Shown here one piece after another: positions 38,098 to 46,935 of a DNA stretch of 64,000 bases; the stretch's first letter is position 1, and each line of letters starts with the position of its first letter. The notes beneath the pieces were generated by a model that was not told where the DNA came from, made no database searches, and was given only the letters and a program-made list of their open reading frames with translations. The stretch is from Hydrogenophaga flava NBRC 102514 (GTDB lineage Bacteria; Pseudomonadota; Gammaproteobacteria; Burkholderiales; Burkholderiaceae_C). The stretch is from the NCBI RefSeq assembly GCF_001571145.1, contig NZ_BCTF01000004.1, forward strand, positions 62,001-126,000. The letters run 5' to 3'. The position numbers and the translations under genes were made by a program.

Positions 38098-38195
38098 CTG
38101 GAAGTGCCGGGTGTACTGTGTAGCGAAGTAAAGGAGGAGGCCCGGCGCAGCCGGGCCGGGGGACATGAGCGGAACAGTGCACCCGGCACTTCCGG
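38098..38195 (-). repeat. Modular palindromic repeat, copy B (inverted)
   Basis: Outer arms 38098-38119 and 38174-38195 are complementary with two mismatches in 22. On the minus strand the order is arm, TCCGCTCATGTCCCCCG, inner stem GGCCCGG / CCGGGCC around CTGCG, TCCTCCTTTACTTCGCT, arm. The 17-base words each differ from copy A at one base, whereas inner and outer stems are unrelated in sequence yet still pair. It ends 48 bases before the monooxygenase start. Confidence 0.85.
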
Positions 38196-38243
38196 GCCCG
38201 CGAGGTCGATGAGAGAAAAACAGAACACAGACAGGAGACACCC

Positions 38244-39962
38244 GTGACACCAACGGCATACAAGCAAGCCGCCCACACCAACAGCTACGAGTTCACCCAA
38301 GGCAGTGGTTACCAACTGCCCGAGTACCCCTTCGTTCCCCCACCCGAACTCAACGACAGCCAGACCAGACGACACCCCATGGTCATCGTCGGCGGTGGCA
38401 TCACCGGCCTCACCCTCGCCTGCTCCCTAGCAAACCTGGGCGTGCCCGCCATCCTGCTCGACGAAGACAACACCGTCGGCGTCAAGGGCGCCTCCTCCCG
38501 CGGCATCTGCTACACCCAGAAATCGCTCGAAATCTTCCAGCGCCTGGGGCTGTACGACCGCATCGCCGCCAAAGGCATCCAGTGGAGCGTCGGCCGCACC
38601 TTCGCCGGCGAGGACGAGGTCTACAGCTTCGACCTCAAGCAGCAGGGCGGCTACAACCTCTCGCAGCAGCCGCCCTTCATCAACATCCAGCAGTTCTACA
38701 TCGAGGGCTTTCTGGTCGAGCGCATCGCCGAACTCGGTCACGTCGAGCTGCGCTGGCAAAACCGCCTGACCGCCTTCGAACAGAACGCCGACTTCGCCAC
38801 CCTCACCGTCGAAACGCCCGCCGGCACGTACACCGTCGAAGCCGATCACGTCATCGACGCCACCGGTTCGCACAGTCCGCTGCGCCAGTGGCTGCAGGTG
38901 CCGTTCACCAGCAAACGCGGCGACGACCGCTGGTGCATCGCCGACGTGCGCTTCACCAAACGCCCGCCCGTCGAGCGCCACACCTGGGTCGAGGCGCCAT
39001 TCAACGAGAACCGCGCCGTCTGGCAGCACCTGATGGCCGACGACGTCTGGCGCATCGACTACCAGATGGCACCCAACGCCGACCCCGAATACGTGAGCCG
39101 CGAGGACGTGGTGCGGGAGCGGCTGGCGCGCCAGTTCGGGCCCGACACCGAGGTCGAGATCGTCTGGGTCGGTCCCTACGCCTACCGCAGCGAGTGCGTG
39201 CACCGCATGCGCGAAGGCCGGGTGTTTTTCATGGGCGACTCGGCCAAGGTGGTCAGCCCCTTTGGCGCACGCGGCGGCAACACCGGTGTGGCCGATGCCG
39301 ACAACCTGGCCTGGAAGCTCGCCGCGGTGTGGCGCGGCCGCGCCCACCCCGCGCTGCTGGAGAGCTACGGAGATGAACGCCTGGAGGCCGCGCAGCAGAA
39401 CGTGCTGGTGACCAACCGCACCGCGCGCTTCCTGCGCCCGGCCGACGGTGTGGAGCGCCTGTTCCGGAACGCCGCCATCGGCCTGGCGAAGAAACACCCA
39501 TTCGCCCGCACGCTGATGAACACCGGCCGCATGGCGGTCGCCAACCCGTATTCGCGCTCGCGCGCCTGCACCTACGCCGAGGGTTGCGCGGCCGGGCAGT
39601 CGGTGCAGAACGTCGCGCTGCGCTGGGCCAACGGTTCGGCGGGCTGCGTCAACGACCTGCTGAACTGGGCCGGCGGCGACCTGCTGCTGCTGGCCTTCGG
39701 CCCGCTCGGCCGCGCCGACCTGCAGCGCCTCAAGACGCTGACGGCCGGCGCGCCGATGCGCGCGGTGCAGGTCCCGGTCGGCCGCGAACGTGCCCAGGCG
39801 GTGGAGCAGGTGCGCGACCCCGAACGGCATCTGCGCGCCGCCTGCCAGCTGGCCGGCACGGGCTGGGCGCTGGTCCGGCCCGACGGCTACCTCGCCGCCA
39901 GCGGCGAGCGCATCGATGGTCGCCTGGTCGCCGCCCTCGAACGCTCACTCGGCCTGCGCTGA
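38244..39962 (+). CDS. FAD-dependent aromatic monooxygenase (MhpA/PheA type)
   Basis: 572 residues from a GTG with AGGAGA upstream. The FAD-binding motif MVIVGGGITGLTLACSL starts at about residue 46, the second motif HVIDATGSHSPLRQWL follows, and the GD motif is FFMGDSAKVVSPFGARGGNTG. The C-terminal thioredoxin-like domain (about 480-572) is as in phenol and 3-hydroxyphenylpropionate hydroxylases. It should hydroxylate an aromatic ring with NAD(P)H and O2. Substrate unknown. It is flanked by repeat copy B upstream and DUF2783 downstream. Confidence 0.88.
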   Translation: MTPTAYKQAAHTNSYEFTQGSGYQLPEYPFVPPPELNDSQTRRHPMVIVGGGITGLTLACSLANLGVPAILLDEDNTVGVKGASSRGICYTQKSLEIFQRLGLYDRIAAKGIQWSVGRTFAGEDEVYSFDLKQQGGYNLSQQPPFINIQQFYIEGFLVERIAELGHVELRWQNRLTAFEQNADFATLTVETPAGTYTVEADHVIDATGSHSPLRQWLQVPFTSKRGDDRWCIADVRFTKRPPVERHTWVEAPFNENRAVWQHLMADDVWRIDYQMAPNADPEYVSREDVVRERLARQFGPDTEVEIVWVGPYAYRSECVHRMREGRVFFMGDSAKVVSPFGARGGNTGVADADNLAWKLAAVWRGRAHPALLESYGDERLEAAQQNVLVTNRTARFLRPADGVERLFRNAAIGLAKKHPFARTLMNTGRMAVANPYSRSRACTYAEGCAAGQSVQNVALRWANGSAGCVNDLLNWAGGDLLLLAFGPLGRADLQRLKTLTAGAPMRAVQVPVGRERAQAVEQVRDPERHLRAACQLAGTGWALVRPDGYLAASGERIDGRLVAALERSLGLR

Positions 39963-39980
39963 AACCCCTTGGAGATCCGC

Positions 39981-40169
39981 ATGAACACCGCCCCGAACTT
40001 CCAGGACGCAGACGGCTTCTACGAGCGCCTGCTCGACGCCCACCAGGGCCTCTCGCGCGAGCAGTCCGAGCTGCTCAATGCGCGCCTGATCCTGCTGCTG
40101 GCCAACCAGGTCGGCAATGCCCAGGTGCTGGCCGACTGCGTCGCCGCCGCAAGAGACACCCTCGAATAA
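39981..40169 (+). CDS. DUF2783 small protein
   Basis: 62 residues from the ATG at 39981 (GGAGA upstream). [20 protein letters not shown] and [19 protein letters not shown] form two helices, as in DUF2783. The family is usually encoded beside FAD monooxygenases of this type, so it may be an accessory subunit, but there is no proof. 18 bases follow the monooxygenase stop. Confidence 0.83.
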   Translation: MNTAPNFQDADGFYERLLDAHQGLSREQSELLNARLILLLANQVGNAQVLADCVAAARDTLE

Positions 40170-40197
40170 AATCGGGGGCTTCCCGAACACCCACCCG

Positions 40198-40219
40198 ACG
40201 GCGCCCTGCGGGGCGCCGT
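40198..40219 (+). other. Hairpin between DUF2783 and valS
   Basis: ACGGCGCC (40198-40205) pairs perfectly with GGCGCCGT (40212-40219) across a six-base loop. There is no real U-tract after it, only TGCACTTT. It may be a weak terminator for the monooxygenase operon or a leader structure of valS. Confidence 0.35.
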
Positions 40220-40242
40220 TGCACTTTCTGCGCCCCCACCCC

Positions 40243-43155
40243 ATGCCCGACGCTCCCGACACCCTGCAGCAACCCGGTCTGAACAGCCTGTCCAAGTCCT
40301 TCGAGCCCGCCGCGCTCGAAGCCCACTGGGGCCCCGAATGGGAGCAGCGCGGCTACGGCGTGGCGGGCTTCCGCGGCACCTCGGCGCCCAGTGCCGAAGC
40401 CGCCGCCGCGGGCAAGAACTTCGCCATCCAGCTGCCGCCGCCCAACGTGACGGGCACGCTGCACATGGGCCACGCGTTCAACCAGACCATCATGGACTCG
40501 CTCACGCGCTACCACCGCATGAGTGGCTTCAACACCGCGTGGATTCCGGGCACCGACCACGCCGGCATCGCCACGCAGATCGTGGTGGAGCGCCAGCTGC
40601 AGGAACAGAAGATCAGCCGCCACGACCTGGGCCGCAAGAACTTCGTCGCCAAGGTCTGGGAGTGGAAGGAGCAGTCGGGCAACACCATCACTACGCAGAT
40701 GCGCCGCATGGGCGACAGCGTGGACTGGAGCCGCGAGTACTTCACCATGGACGAGAAGCTGTCCACCGTGGTGACCGAGACCTTCGTCAAGCTCTACCAG
40801 CAGGGCCTGATCTACCGCGGCAAGCGCCTGGTCAACTGGGACCCGGTGCTGATGTCGGCCGTGTCCGACCTGGAGGTGGAAAGCGAAGAGGAAGACGGCT
40901 CGCTATGGCACATCCGCTACCCCATCGACGGCTCCGATGAGTCGCTGGTGGTGGCCACCACCCGGCCGGAAACCATGCTGGGCGACACCGCCGTGATGGT
41001 GCACCCGGAGGACGAGCGCTACACGCATCTGATTGGCAAGCAGGTGAAGCTGCCCATCACCGGCCGCCTCGTGCCGGTGATTGCCGACGCCTATGTGGAC
41101 AAGGCCTTCGGCACCGGTGTGGTGAAGGTCACGCCCGCACACGACCCGAACGACTACCAGGTCGGCCAGCGCCACGGCCTGCCGATGCTGACCATCTTCA
41201 GCCTGGAAGCCAAGGTGTCGGCCGACGAAGCGGCGGACATTCCCGCCGCCTACGTGGGCCTGGACCGCTTCGTTGCGCGCAAGCAGATCGTCGCGCAGCT
41301 GGAGGCCGAGGGCCTGCTGGTCGAGGTGAAGAAGCACAAGCTGATGGTGCCGCGCTGTGCCCGCACCGGCCAGGTGGTCGAACCCATGCTGACCGACCAG
41401 TGGTTCGTGGCCATGAGCAAGGTCAGCGACCAGGACCCGACCGGCAAGAGCATCGCGCAGAAAGCCATCGACGCCGTGGCCTCGGGCCAGGTGAAGTTCG
41501 TGCCCGAGAACTGGGTCAACACCTACAACCAGTGGATGAACAACATCCAGGACTGGTGCATCTCGCGCCAGCTCTGGTGGGGCCACCAGATCCCGGCCTG
41601 GTACGACGAGCAGGGCCAGGTCTATGTGGCGCGCAACCTTGAAGAAGCCCAGGCCCAGGCCGGCGCGGGCAAGGTGCTCACGCGCGACGAAGACGTGCTC
41701 GACACCTGGTACTCGTCGGCCCTCGTGCCGTTCAGCACCATGGGCTGGCCGAACCAGACCGACGCCGCCATCGACGACTACAACCTCTACCTGCCCAGCA
41801 GCGTGCTGGTGACGGGCTACGACATCATCTTCTTCTGGGTGGCCCGGATGATCATGATGACGACCCACTTCACCGGCCGCGTGCCGTTCAAGGACGTCTA
41901 CATCCACGGTCTGGTGCGCGACGCGCAGGGCCAGAAGATGAGCAAGTCCGAAGGCAACGTGCTCGACCCGGTGGACCTGATCGACGGCATCTCGCTCGCC
42001 CCGCTGCTGGACAAGCGCACGACCGGCCTGCGCAAGCCCGAGACGGCGCCCAAGGTGCGCAAGCAGACCGAGAAGGAATTCCCCGAAGGCATCCCGGCCT
42101 ATGGCGCCGACGCGCTGCGCTTCACCTTCGCCGCCCTGGCCTCGCTGGGCCGCAGCATCAACTTCGACAGCAAACGCTGCGAGGGCTACCGCAACTTCTG
42201 CAACAAGCTCTGGAACGCCACCCGCTTCGTGCTGATGAACTGCGAAGGCCACGACTGCGGCCTGATGGAGCACACCAAGGCCGACTGCGACGTGGGCGGC
42301 AAGGCGCACGGCTACATGAGCTTCAGCCACGCCGACCGCTGGATCGTCTCGCGCCTGCAGCGCGTCGAGGCCGAGGTCGCACAGGGCTTTGCCGAGTACC
42401 GCCTGGACAACGTGGCCAACGCGATCTACGACTTCGTCTGGAACGAGTTCTGCGACTGGTACCTGGAAATCGCCAAGGTGCAGATCCAGACAGGCAACGA
42501 AGCGCAGCAACGCGCCACCCGCCGCACCCTGATCCGCACGCTGGAGACCATCCTGCGCCTGGCGCACCCGATCATCCCGTTCATCACCGAAGAGCTGTGG
42601 CAGAAGGTCGCACCCGTGGCCGGTCGTGAGGGCGCCTCGGTGAGCGTGGCGGCCTACCCGGTGAGCCAGCCCGAGCGCATCGACGAAGCGGCCGAAGCCC
42701 AGGTCGCCAAGCTCAAGAGCCTGGTGGATGCCTGCCGCACGCTGCGCGGCGAGCTCAACGTGTCGCCCGCCACCCGCCTGCCGATGTTCGTGGTCGGCGA
42801 TGCCGAGTTCATGCGCGCCAACGCGGCGGTTCTGCAGGGTCTGGCCAAGCTGGCCGAGGTCAAGGTGTTCGACGACGAGGCGAGCTGGGCCGCCGCCGCG
42901 CAGGCCGCACCGGTGGCCGTGGTCGGCGAGGCCCGCCTGTGCCTGTTCATGGAAATCGACGTGGCCGCCGAGAAGGCCCGTCTGACCAAGGAAGTCGCGC
43001 GCCTGGAGGGCGAAATCGCCAAGGCGAACGCCAAGCTGGGCAACGAGGCCTTCGTGGCCAAGGCACCGCCGGCCGTGATCGAGCAGGAGAAGAAGCGCGT
43101 GGCCGACTTCAGCGCCACGCTGACCAAGGTGCGCGAGCAGCTGGCGCGGCTCTGA
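40243..43155 (+). CDS. valS: Valyl-tRNA synthetase
   Basis: 970 residues from the ATG at 40243. Class I signatures are [15 protein letters not shown] (HIGH equivalent) and [14 protein letters not shown] (KMSKS). [14 protein letters not shown], the editing-domain segment [17 protein letters not shown] and the C-terminal tRNA-binding coiled coil ([20 protein letters not shown]) are all present. Charges tRNA-Val with valine and edits Thr mischarging. It converges on the 2-hydroxyacid dehydrogenase-like gene. Confidence 0.97.
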   Translation: MPDAPDTLQQPGLNSLSKSFEPAALEAHWGPEWEQRGYGVAGFRGTSAPSAEAAAAGKNFAIQLPPPNVTGTLHMGHAFNQTIMDSLTRYHRMSGFNTAWIPGTDHAGIATQIVVERQLQEQKISRHDLGRKNFVAKVWEWKEQSGNTITTQMRRMGDSVDWSREYFTMDEKLSTVVTETFVKLYQQGLIYRGKRLVNWDPVLMSAVSDLEVESEEEDGSLWHIRYPIDGSDESLVVATTRPETMLGDTAVMVHPEDERYTHLIGKQVKLPITGRLVPVIADAYVDKAFGTGVVKVTPAHDPNDYQVGQRHGLPMLTIFSLEAKVSADEAADIPAAYVGLDRFVARKQIVAQLEAEGLLVEVKKHKLMVPRCARTGQVVEPMLTDQWFVAMSKVSDQDPTGKSIAQKAIDAVASGQVKFVPENWVNTYNQWMNNIQDWCISRQLWWGHQIPAWYDEQGQVYVARNLEEAQAQAGAGKVLTRDEDVLDTWYSSALVPFSTMGWPNQTDAAIDDYNLYLPSSVLVTGYDIIFFWVARMIMMTTHFTGRVPFKDVYIHGLVRDAQGQKMSKSEGNVLDPVDLIDGISLAPLLDKRTTGLRKPETAPKVRKQTEKEFPEGIPAYGADALRFTFAALASLGRSINFDSKRCEGYRNFCNKLWNATRFVLMNCEGHDCGLMEHTKADCDVGGKAHGYMSFSHADRWIVSRLQRVEAEVAQGFAEYRLDNVANAIYDFVWNEFCDWYLEIAKVQIQTGNEAQQRATRRTLIRTLETILRLAHPIIPFITEELWQKVAPVAGREGASVSVAAYPVSQPERIDEAAEAQVAKLKSLVDACRTLRGELNVSPATRLPMFVVGDAEFMRANAAVLQGLAKLAEVKVFDDEASWAAAAQAAPVAVVGEARLCLFMEIDVAAEKARLTKEVARLEGEIAKANAKLGNEAFVAKAPPAVIEQEKKRVADFSATLTKVREQLARL

Positions 43156-43161
43156 CGCACC

Positions 43162-43187
43162 AGCGACCGGGTCTCAGCCCGGTCGCT
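43162..43187. terminator. Hairpin between convergent valS and dehydrogenase-like genes
   Basis: AGCGACCGGG pairs perfectly with CCCGGTCGCT around a six-base loop, just after the valS stop and covering the end of the opposite gene. It lacks a U-tract, so termination strength is uncertain. Confidence 0.5.
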
Positions 43188-44226
43188 CCTCGCCCCGGGA
43201 GATCTCGGCCCACTGGGAGCCCGAGTCGACCGGCGGCCACTCCGGGTCCTGCGAGCTGTCCAGGCTGTCGAGCACGGAGAAGTCGCTGACCTGGGCCTGG
43301 CCCCGCCCCACCGCTGGCGACAGGGTTTCGTGGATGCGGTGCGCCACGTACCAGCTGGCGCGCAGCTTGGCTTCGCGGGTGTGCGACCCCAGCCGGGGTG
43401 TGAGGTGCAGGTTGGGGATGTTGTGCAGCGGGGTGCCGGGCCCGGCGAACTGGGGGTGCGCCCCGTCCAGCAGGCAGGCGTCGATCCGGCCATCCGTCAG
43501 CGCCAGCGCCAGCGCCTCGGGCTCGAACAGCGAACTGCGGCTCAACCCCACCCACAGCTGACCGGGCTTGCAGTGGTTGAGCAGGCGTTCGTTGATCCAG
43601 CCCTTGAACCGGGAGGCGTAGACCATCTGCAGCGACACGGCGTCGCTGCGCGCCAGCAACTCGTTGACCGGGATGTATTCGATGCCCAGCTTGTTCCAGA
43701 TCGGTGCGGCCTGGTGCACCGCCGGGTCGTAACCGAGCAGACGCACGCCCAGTCCCTTGAGCATGGGTGCCAGGGTGTGGGCCACGGGGGCCAGGCCCAG
43801 CAGACCCACGGTGCTGCCATAGAGCTCCCGGCCCATGCGCACCTGCGCCAGCTTGCGCCCCAGGAGGGCACTGACCATGCCACGCCGGTAGAGCATGAGC
43901 AGGCCATAGAGCAGGTACTCCGCGTTCGAGCGCACCGTGGCGCTGCGCGCCTGGATCACCCGGATGTTGCGCTGCGCGCAGGCCTCCAGGTCGGTGTTTT
44001 CGGTGGAGATCTGCATGCGCGCCACCACCTTCATGAGGGGCGCGAAATCGAGAAACTCGCGCGAGACGACCACATGCGAGGGCAGCACCAGTGCCTTGGT
44101 CTTGTAGACCTGCTTGCGCAGCGCCATGGGGTCGTCTGCCAGCTCCGGGGCCAGCGTCACGGCGTGGCGTTCCTGCAGCCAGGACAGGGCTTCAGGAACA
44201 AGGGGATCGAGGAGCAGGACTTCCAT
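43174..44226 (-). CDS. D-2-hydroxyacid dehydrogenase-like protein with degenerate active site
   Basis: 350 residues with the overall fold order of D-isomer 2-hydroxyacid dehydrogenases. The dinucleotide motif reads GLLGLAPVAHTLA, so two of the three glycines of GxGxxG are Ala (146, 149). The catalytic Arg is kept (Arg230 in VGLSRSSLFEPEAL). The catalytic His of TPHxG is Arg278 (TPRLGSHTREA), and the catalytic Glu region reads LDGAHPQF without Glu. Activity as a normal dehydrogenase is doubtful. It lies 48 bases downstream of tusA on the same strand. The ATG at 44226 is chosen because the fold begins there. Confidence 0.85.
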   Translation of the reverse strand: MEVLLLDPLVPEALSWLQERHAVTLAPELADDPMALRKQVYKTKALVLPSHVVVSREFLDFAPLMKVVARMQISTENTDLEACAQRNIRVIQARSATVRSNAEYLLYGLLMLYRRGMVSALLGRKLAQVRMGRELYGSTVGLLGLAPVAHTLAPMLKGLGVRLLGYDPAVHQAAPIWNKLGIEYIPVNELLARSDAVSLQMVYASRFKGWINERLLNHCKPGQLWVGLSRSSLFEPEALALALTDGRIDACLLDGAHPQFAGPGTPLHNIPNLHLTPRLGSHTREAKLRASWYVAHRIHETLSPAVGRGQAQVSDFSVLDSLDSSQDPEWPPVDSGSQWAEISRGEERPG

Positions 44227-44274
44227 GGTCGTCGGGCCGTCGATTGCGGGGTGCCGCAACCATGGTGGCCCAGA

Positions 44275-44502
44275 TCAGCGGCGTTTGAGCACCGTGATGA
44301 AGTCGGAGCCTTCGGTCTGCTGCTCCACGAGTTCGTTGCCCGTCTGCTTGGCAAAGGCCTGGAAGTCGCGGACCGATCCGGCGTCGGTGGCGATCACCTT
44401 CAGCGTCTGGCCACTGGTCATGTCCGCCAAGGCCTTCTTGGCCTTCAGGATGGGCAGCGGGCAGTTCAGGCCGCGGGCGTCAAGTTCTTTGGTGGCGTTC
44501 AT
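44275..44502 (-). CDS. tusA: TusA-family sulfurtransferase
   Basis: 75 residues. LDARGLNCPLPILKAKKAL carries the conserved Cys-Pro-x-Pro active site, followed by GQTLKVIATDAGSVRDFQAF. TusA proteins carry persulfide sulfur for tRNA thiolation or molybdopterin synthesis. Upstream lies an A/T-rich promoter-like patch. The neighbouring cysM and NUDIX genes are on the same strand. Confidence 0.94.
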   Translation of the reverse strand: MNATKELDARGLNCPLPILKAKKALADMTSGQTLKVIATDAGSVRDFQAFAKQTGNELVEQQTEGSDFITVLKRR

Positions 44503-44524
44503 GAAGGAATCCTCGGAGAGCGAA

Positions 44525-44553
44525 TTTTAAACAGGAAGGGTGACAGAAATCAA
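44525..44553 (-). promoter_or_regulatory. Candidate sigma-70 promoter for tusA
   Basis: On the minus strand TTGATT (44553-44548), 17 bases, TTAAAA (44530-44525), in a distinctly A/T-rich stretch 23 bases upstream of the tusA start codon. Confidence 0.4.
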
Positions 44554-44581
44554 AAAATGTATCAATTTGTACGAAGAAAAG

Positions 44582-45109
44582 TCACGCCGCCGGGACCTCC
44601 ATGAACTGGGGCTCGATGCCTATCGAGCGCAGCCAGTCGGCCAAGGCAAAGCCAGTTCCGGCCGGCCAGCACCGGACCTGTTCCGGCGCGAGCAGCTTGT
44701 ATTCGGCCAGCTCCGGGGACAGCACGATCTCGCCTTCAGCGAGCGCGTGGTAGGTGATGATGACCTGGTTCATGCGCTGGAAATCGTGCACGCCGATCAG
44801 CTTCAAGGCCGTCACGGTCAGCCCGGTTTCTTCGGCGATCTCGCGCCGGATGCCCTCTTCCGGCGTTTCGCCCACCTCCATGAAGCCGGTGATCAGCGCG
44901 AACATGCGGTGCTGCCAGGCGGCGTTGCGAGCCAGCAGGACCTTGTCACCCACCTGCACGATGGCGGCCAGCACGGGTGTCGGGTTGTTCCAGTGGGTGA
45001 AGTCGCAGGCCGTGCAGCGCAGGCGGTGCTTCAGTCCGCCGTCTTCCTGCGCCGCGGTCAGCGCCAGCGGCGCGGCGCAGCAGGGACAGAACCGGTACTC
45101 GGCGGTCAT
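44582..45109 (-). CDS. Zinc-ribbon NUDIX hydrolase
   Basis: 175 residues from the ATG at 45109. An N-terminal zinc ribbon (CPCCAAPL and CTACDFTHW) precedes the NUDIX box GFMEVGETPEEGIRREIAEETG, read as GFMEVGETPEEG plus REIAEETG. It would hydrolyse a nucleoside diphosphate linked to another group. The ribbon recalls NudC-type NAD/cap pyrophosphatases, but the sequence is shorter, so the substrate is open. It is 14 bases after cysM. Confidence 0.9.
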   Translation of the reverse strand: MTAEYRFCPCCAAPLALTAAQEDGGLKHRLRCTACDFTHWNNPTPVLAAIVQVGDKVLLARNAAWQHRMFALITGFMEVGETPEEGIRREIAEETGLTVTALKLIGVHDFQRMNQVIITYHALAEGEIVLSPELAEYKLLAPEQVRCWPAGTGFALADWLRSIGIEPQFMEVPAA

Positions 45110-45123
45110 GGCGGGCAACGGCC

Positions 45124-46026
45124 TCAGGCCGGGAACACGCCGGTCGAGAGGTAACGGTCGCCGCGGTCGCAGACGATGAAGGCGATGGTGGCGTTCTCGA
45201 CCTGCGCCGCGATCTGCTGCGCCACCCAGCACGCACCGGCGGCCGAAATGCCCGCAAAGATACCCTCTTCGCGCGCCAGGCGGCGGCACATCTCCTCGGC
45301 GTCCGACTGCCCCACCAGCACAAGTTCATCCACGCCCGACGGGTCGTAGATCTTGGGCAGGTACTCCTGCGGCCACTTGCGGATGCCCGGGATGCGCGAG
45401 CCCTCGCTGGGCTGGGCGCCAATGATGCGGACGGCCGGGTTCTTTTCCTTCAGGAAGCGAGAGACGCCGGTGATGGTCCCGGTGGTGCCCATGGCGCTGA
45501 CAAAGTGCGTGATGCGCCCGCCGGTCTGCTCCCACAGTTCGGGTCCGGTGGTCTCGTAGTGGATGCGCGGGTTGTCGGCGTTGGCGAACTGGTCGAGCAC
45601 GCGGCCCTTGCCGTCCTTCTCCATCTTGTCGGCCAGGTCGCGCGCGTACTCCATGCCGCCGCTCTTGGGCGTGAGGATGAGCTCGGCACCAAAGGCCTTC
45701 ATGGTCTGGGCGCGCTCGATGGACAGGTCCTCAGGCATGATCAGCACCATGCGGTAGCCCTTGATGGCCGCGGCCATGGCCAGTGCGATGCCGGTGTTGC
45801 CCGAGGTCGCCTCGATCAGCGTGTCGCCGGGCTTGATATCGCCGCGCTCCTCGGCGCGCTTGATCATCGACAGTGCGGGCCGGTCCTTCACCGAACCGGC
45901 CGGGTTGTTGCCTTCGAGCTTGCCCAGGATCACGTTGCCCCGCGCGCGGAGCATCTCCGAGCCGATGCGTTGCAGCGCGACCAGCGGCGTGCGGCCGATG
46001 GCGTCTTCAATGGTCGGGTAGTTCAT
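45124..46026 (-). CDS. cysM: Cysteine synthase B
   Basis: 300 residues from the ATG at 46026. The PLP lysine is in NNPAGSVKDRPALSMI, and LIEATSGNTGIALAMAAAIKGY and VSAMGTTGTITGVSRFLKE bind the cofactor and substrate. The Arg/acidic surroundings and length fit CysM rather than CysK. It makes cysteine from O-acetylserine and sulfide or thiosulfate. First gene of a unit with the NUDIX and possibly tusA genes; 41 bases separate it from the divergent tRNA gene. Confidence 0.95.
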   Translation of the reverse strand: MNYPTIEDAIGRTPLVALQRIGSEMLRARGNVILGKLEGNNPAGSVKDRPALSMIKRAEERGDIKPGDTLIEATSGNTGIALAMAAAIKGYRMVLIMPEDLSIERAQTMKAFGAELILTPKSGGMEYARDLADKMEKDGKGRVLDQFANADNPRIHYETTGPELWEQTGGRITHFVSAMGTTGTITGVSRFLKEKNPAVRIIGAQPSEGSRIPGIRKWPQEYLPKIYDPSGVDELVLVGQSDAEEMCRRLAREEGIFAGISAAGACWVAQQIAAQVENATIAFIVCDRGDRYLSTGVFPA

Positions 46027-46067
46027 GCACCCCACTGTGCCATAATTTCAGGCTTTCCATGACACCC

Positions 46068-46154
46068 GCCCGGGTGGCGAAATCGGTAGACGCAGGGGAT
46101 TCAAAATCCCCCGCCAGAGATGGTGTGTCGGTTCGAGTCCGACCCCGGGCACCA
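46068..46154 (+). tRNA. tRNA-Leu (anticodon CAA)
   Basis: 87 bases with CCA encoded. The acceptor stem is GCCCGGG / CCCGGGC with discriminator A. The anticodon stem is GGGGA / TCCCC with loop TTCAAAA, so the anticodon CAA is at 46102-46104. A long variable arm and the TTCGAGTCC T-loop are present, as in class II leucine tRNAs. A CATAAT hexamer at 46041-46046 could be its -10 box. Confidence 0.97.
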
Positions 46155-46158
46155 GCTT

Positions 46159-46878
46159 TCAGGGCCGCCCCGCACTTGCCGGGCGGCCTTTTGTTTTGGC
46201 GCTCTCAGCAGGCGCCTCGGCGCTGGCCAGCTCCTCTTCCAGCATCTGCCGGTACACCCGAGGCAGCTCGCGGGACATGCTGTTGTTCTCGATGCCATAG
46301 CCCAGGCTGGTCCATGTACCCGAGAGCCGGCGCAACACCGGCTGGATGCGGCCCTGGCGCAACTGGGCCGAGACATTGCCCCAGCGCCCCTCCTGCAGCC
46401 AGGCGTGCACGACCACATCCTGGTACACGGGCGCAAAGCTCAGGCCGGTGGCGTCCAGCGCATCCTCGGTGCGCTCCGGGTGGTAGCGCGCGGCCAGCTC
46501 CAGCCAGGTGCTGTAGAGCAGCTGGTAGCGGCCCGCCGCGGTGGAGCAGTTGCCCCGGTTCGGCCCCTGGCCGATCGACTCGCAGCGGTTGGGATGCCGC
46601 TCCAGGGAGCCCACGTAGTCGCCGCCGTACAGCACGTTGTAGGGGCGCATGACATTGGACTCGCTGGCTGAGATGGTGCGCATCAGCGCCCGCAGGTAGG
46701 GGTCGCCGCCGGCCATCACCAGTGGCTGGGTGCCGGGCAGCAGCAGCCAGGGGCGCCACAGCCAGAGCATCAGGAGCATGAACGCCACCGCCAGCGCCGT
46801 CAGCCCCAGACGAGCGCGCCAGGGTGAGCCCCAGAAGTCGCGCTGGTGCGAAGGCCGTTGGTTCAGGTCGTGCGACAT
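46159..46878 (-). CDS. Membrane-anchored lambda-R-like muramidase (GH104 type)
   Basis: 239 residues from the ATG at 46878. One hydrophobic helix (about 25-47) follows a short basic N-terminus, so the enzyme domain should face the periplasm. The domain has RTISASESNVMRPYNVLYGGDYV (catalytic Glu in ISASES), GAGRYQLL-like AAGRYQLLYSTW, and SLGYGIENN at the end, the pattern of the phage lambda endolysin family of lytic transglycosylases. Its 3' end overlaps the terminator of the tRNA-Leu gene. It is divergent from the antiporter gene. Confidence 0.85.
   Translation of the reverse strand: MSHDLNQRPSHQRDFWGSPWRARLGLTALAVAFMLLMLWLWRPWLLLPGTQPLVMAGGDPYLRALMRTISASESNVMRPYNVLYGGDYVGSLERHPNRCESIGQGPNRGNCSTAAGRYQLLYSTWLELAARYHPERTEDALDATGLSFAPVYQDVVVHAWLQEGRWGNVSAQLRQGRIQPVLRRLSGTWTSLGYGIENNSMSRELPRVYRQMLEEELASAEAPAESAKTKGRPASAGRP
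46163..46197 (+). terminator. Intrinsic terminator of tRNA-Leu
   Basis: GGCCGCCC (46163-46170) pairs with GGGCGGCC (46181-46188), followed by TTTTGTTTT. It starts 9 bases after the tRNA 3' end and lies within the last codons of the opposite-strand muramidase gene. Confidence 0.9.
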
Positions 46879-46935
46879 GGGGTCGGTGGGTGCAGGGTGG
46901 CGCTGAGACAATGGGCATTGTCCAACACCCACACC

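Noticed and set aside
40198..40242. valS leader as a T-box or attenuator
   Set aside because: T-box regulation is not expected in proteobacteria and no leader peptide with Val codons or alternative hairpins was found; only one simple hairpin is present.
46068..46878. tRNA-linked prophage remnant
   Set aside because: Apart from the lambda-R-like muramidase no integrase, att duplication or other phage gene is visible on either side; the flanks are housekeeping genes.
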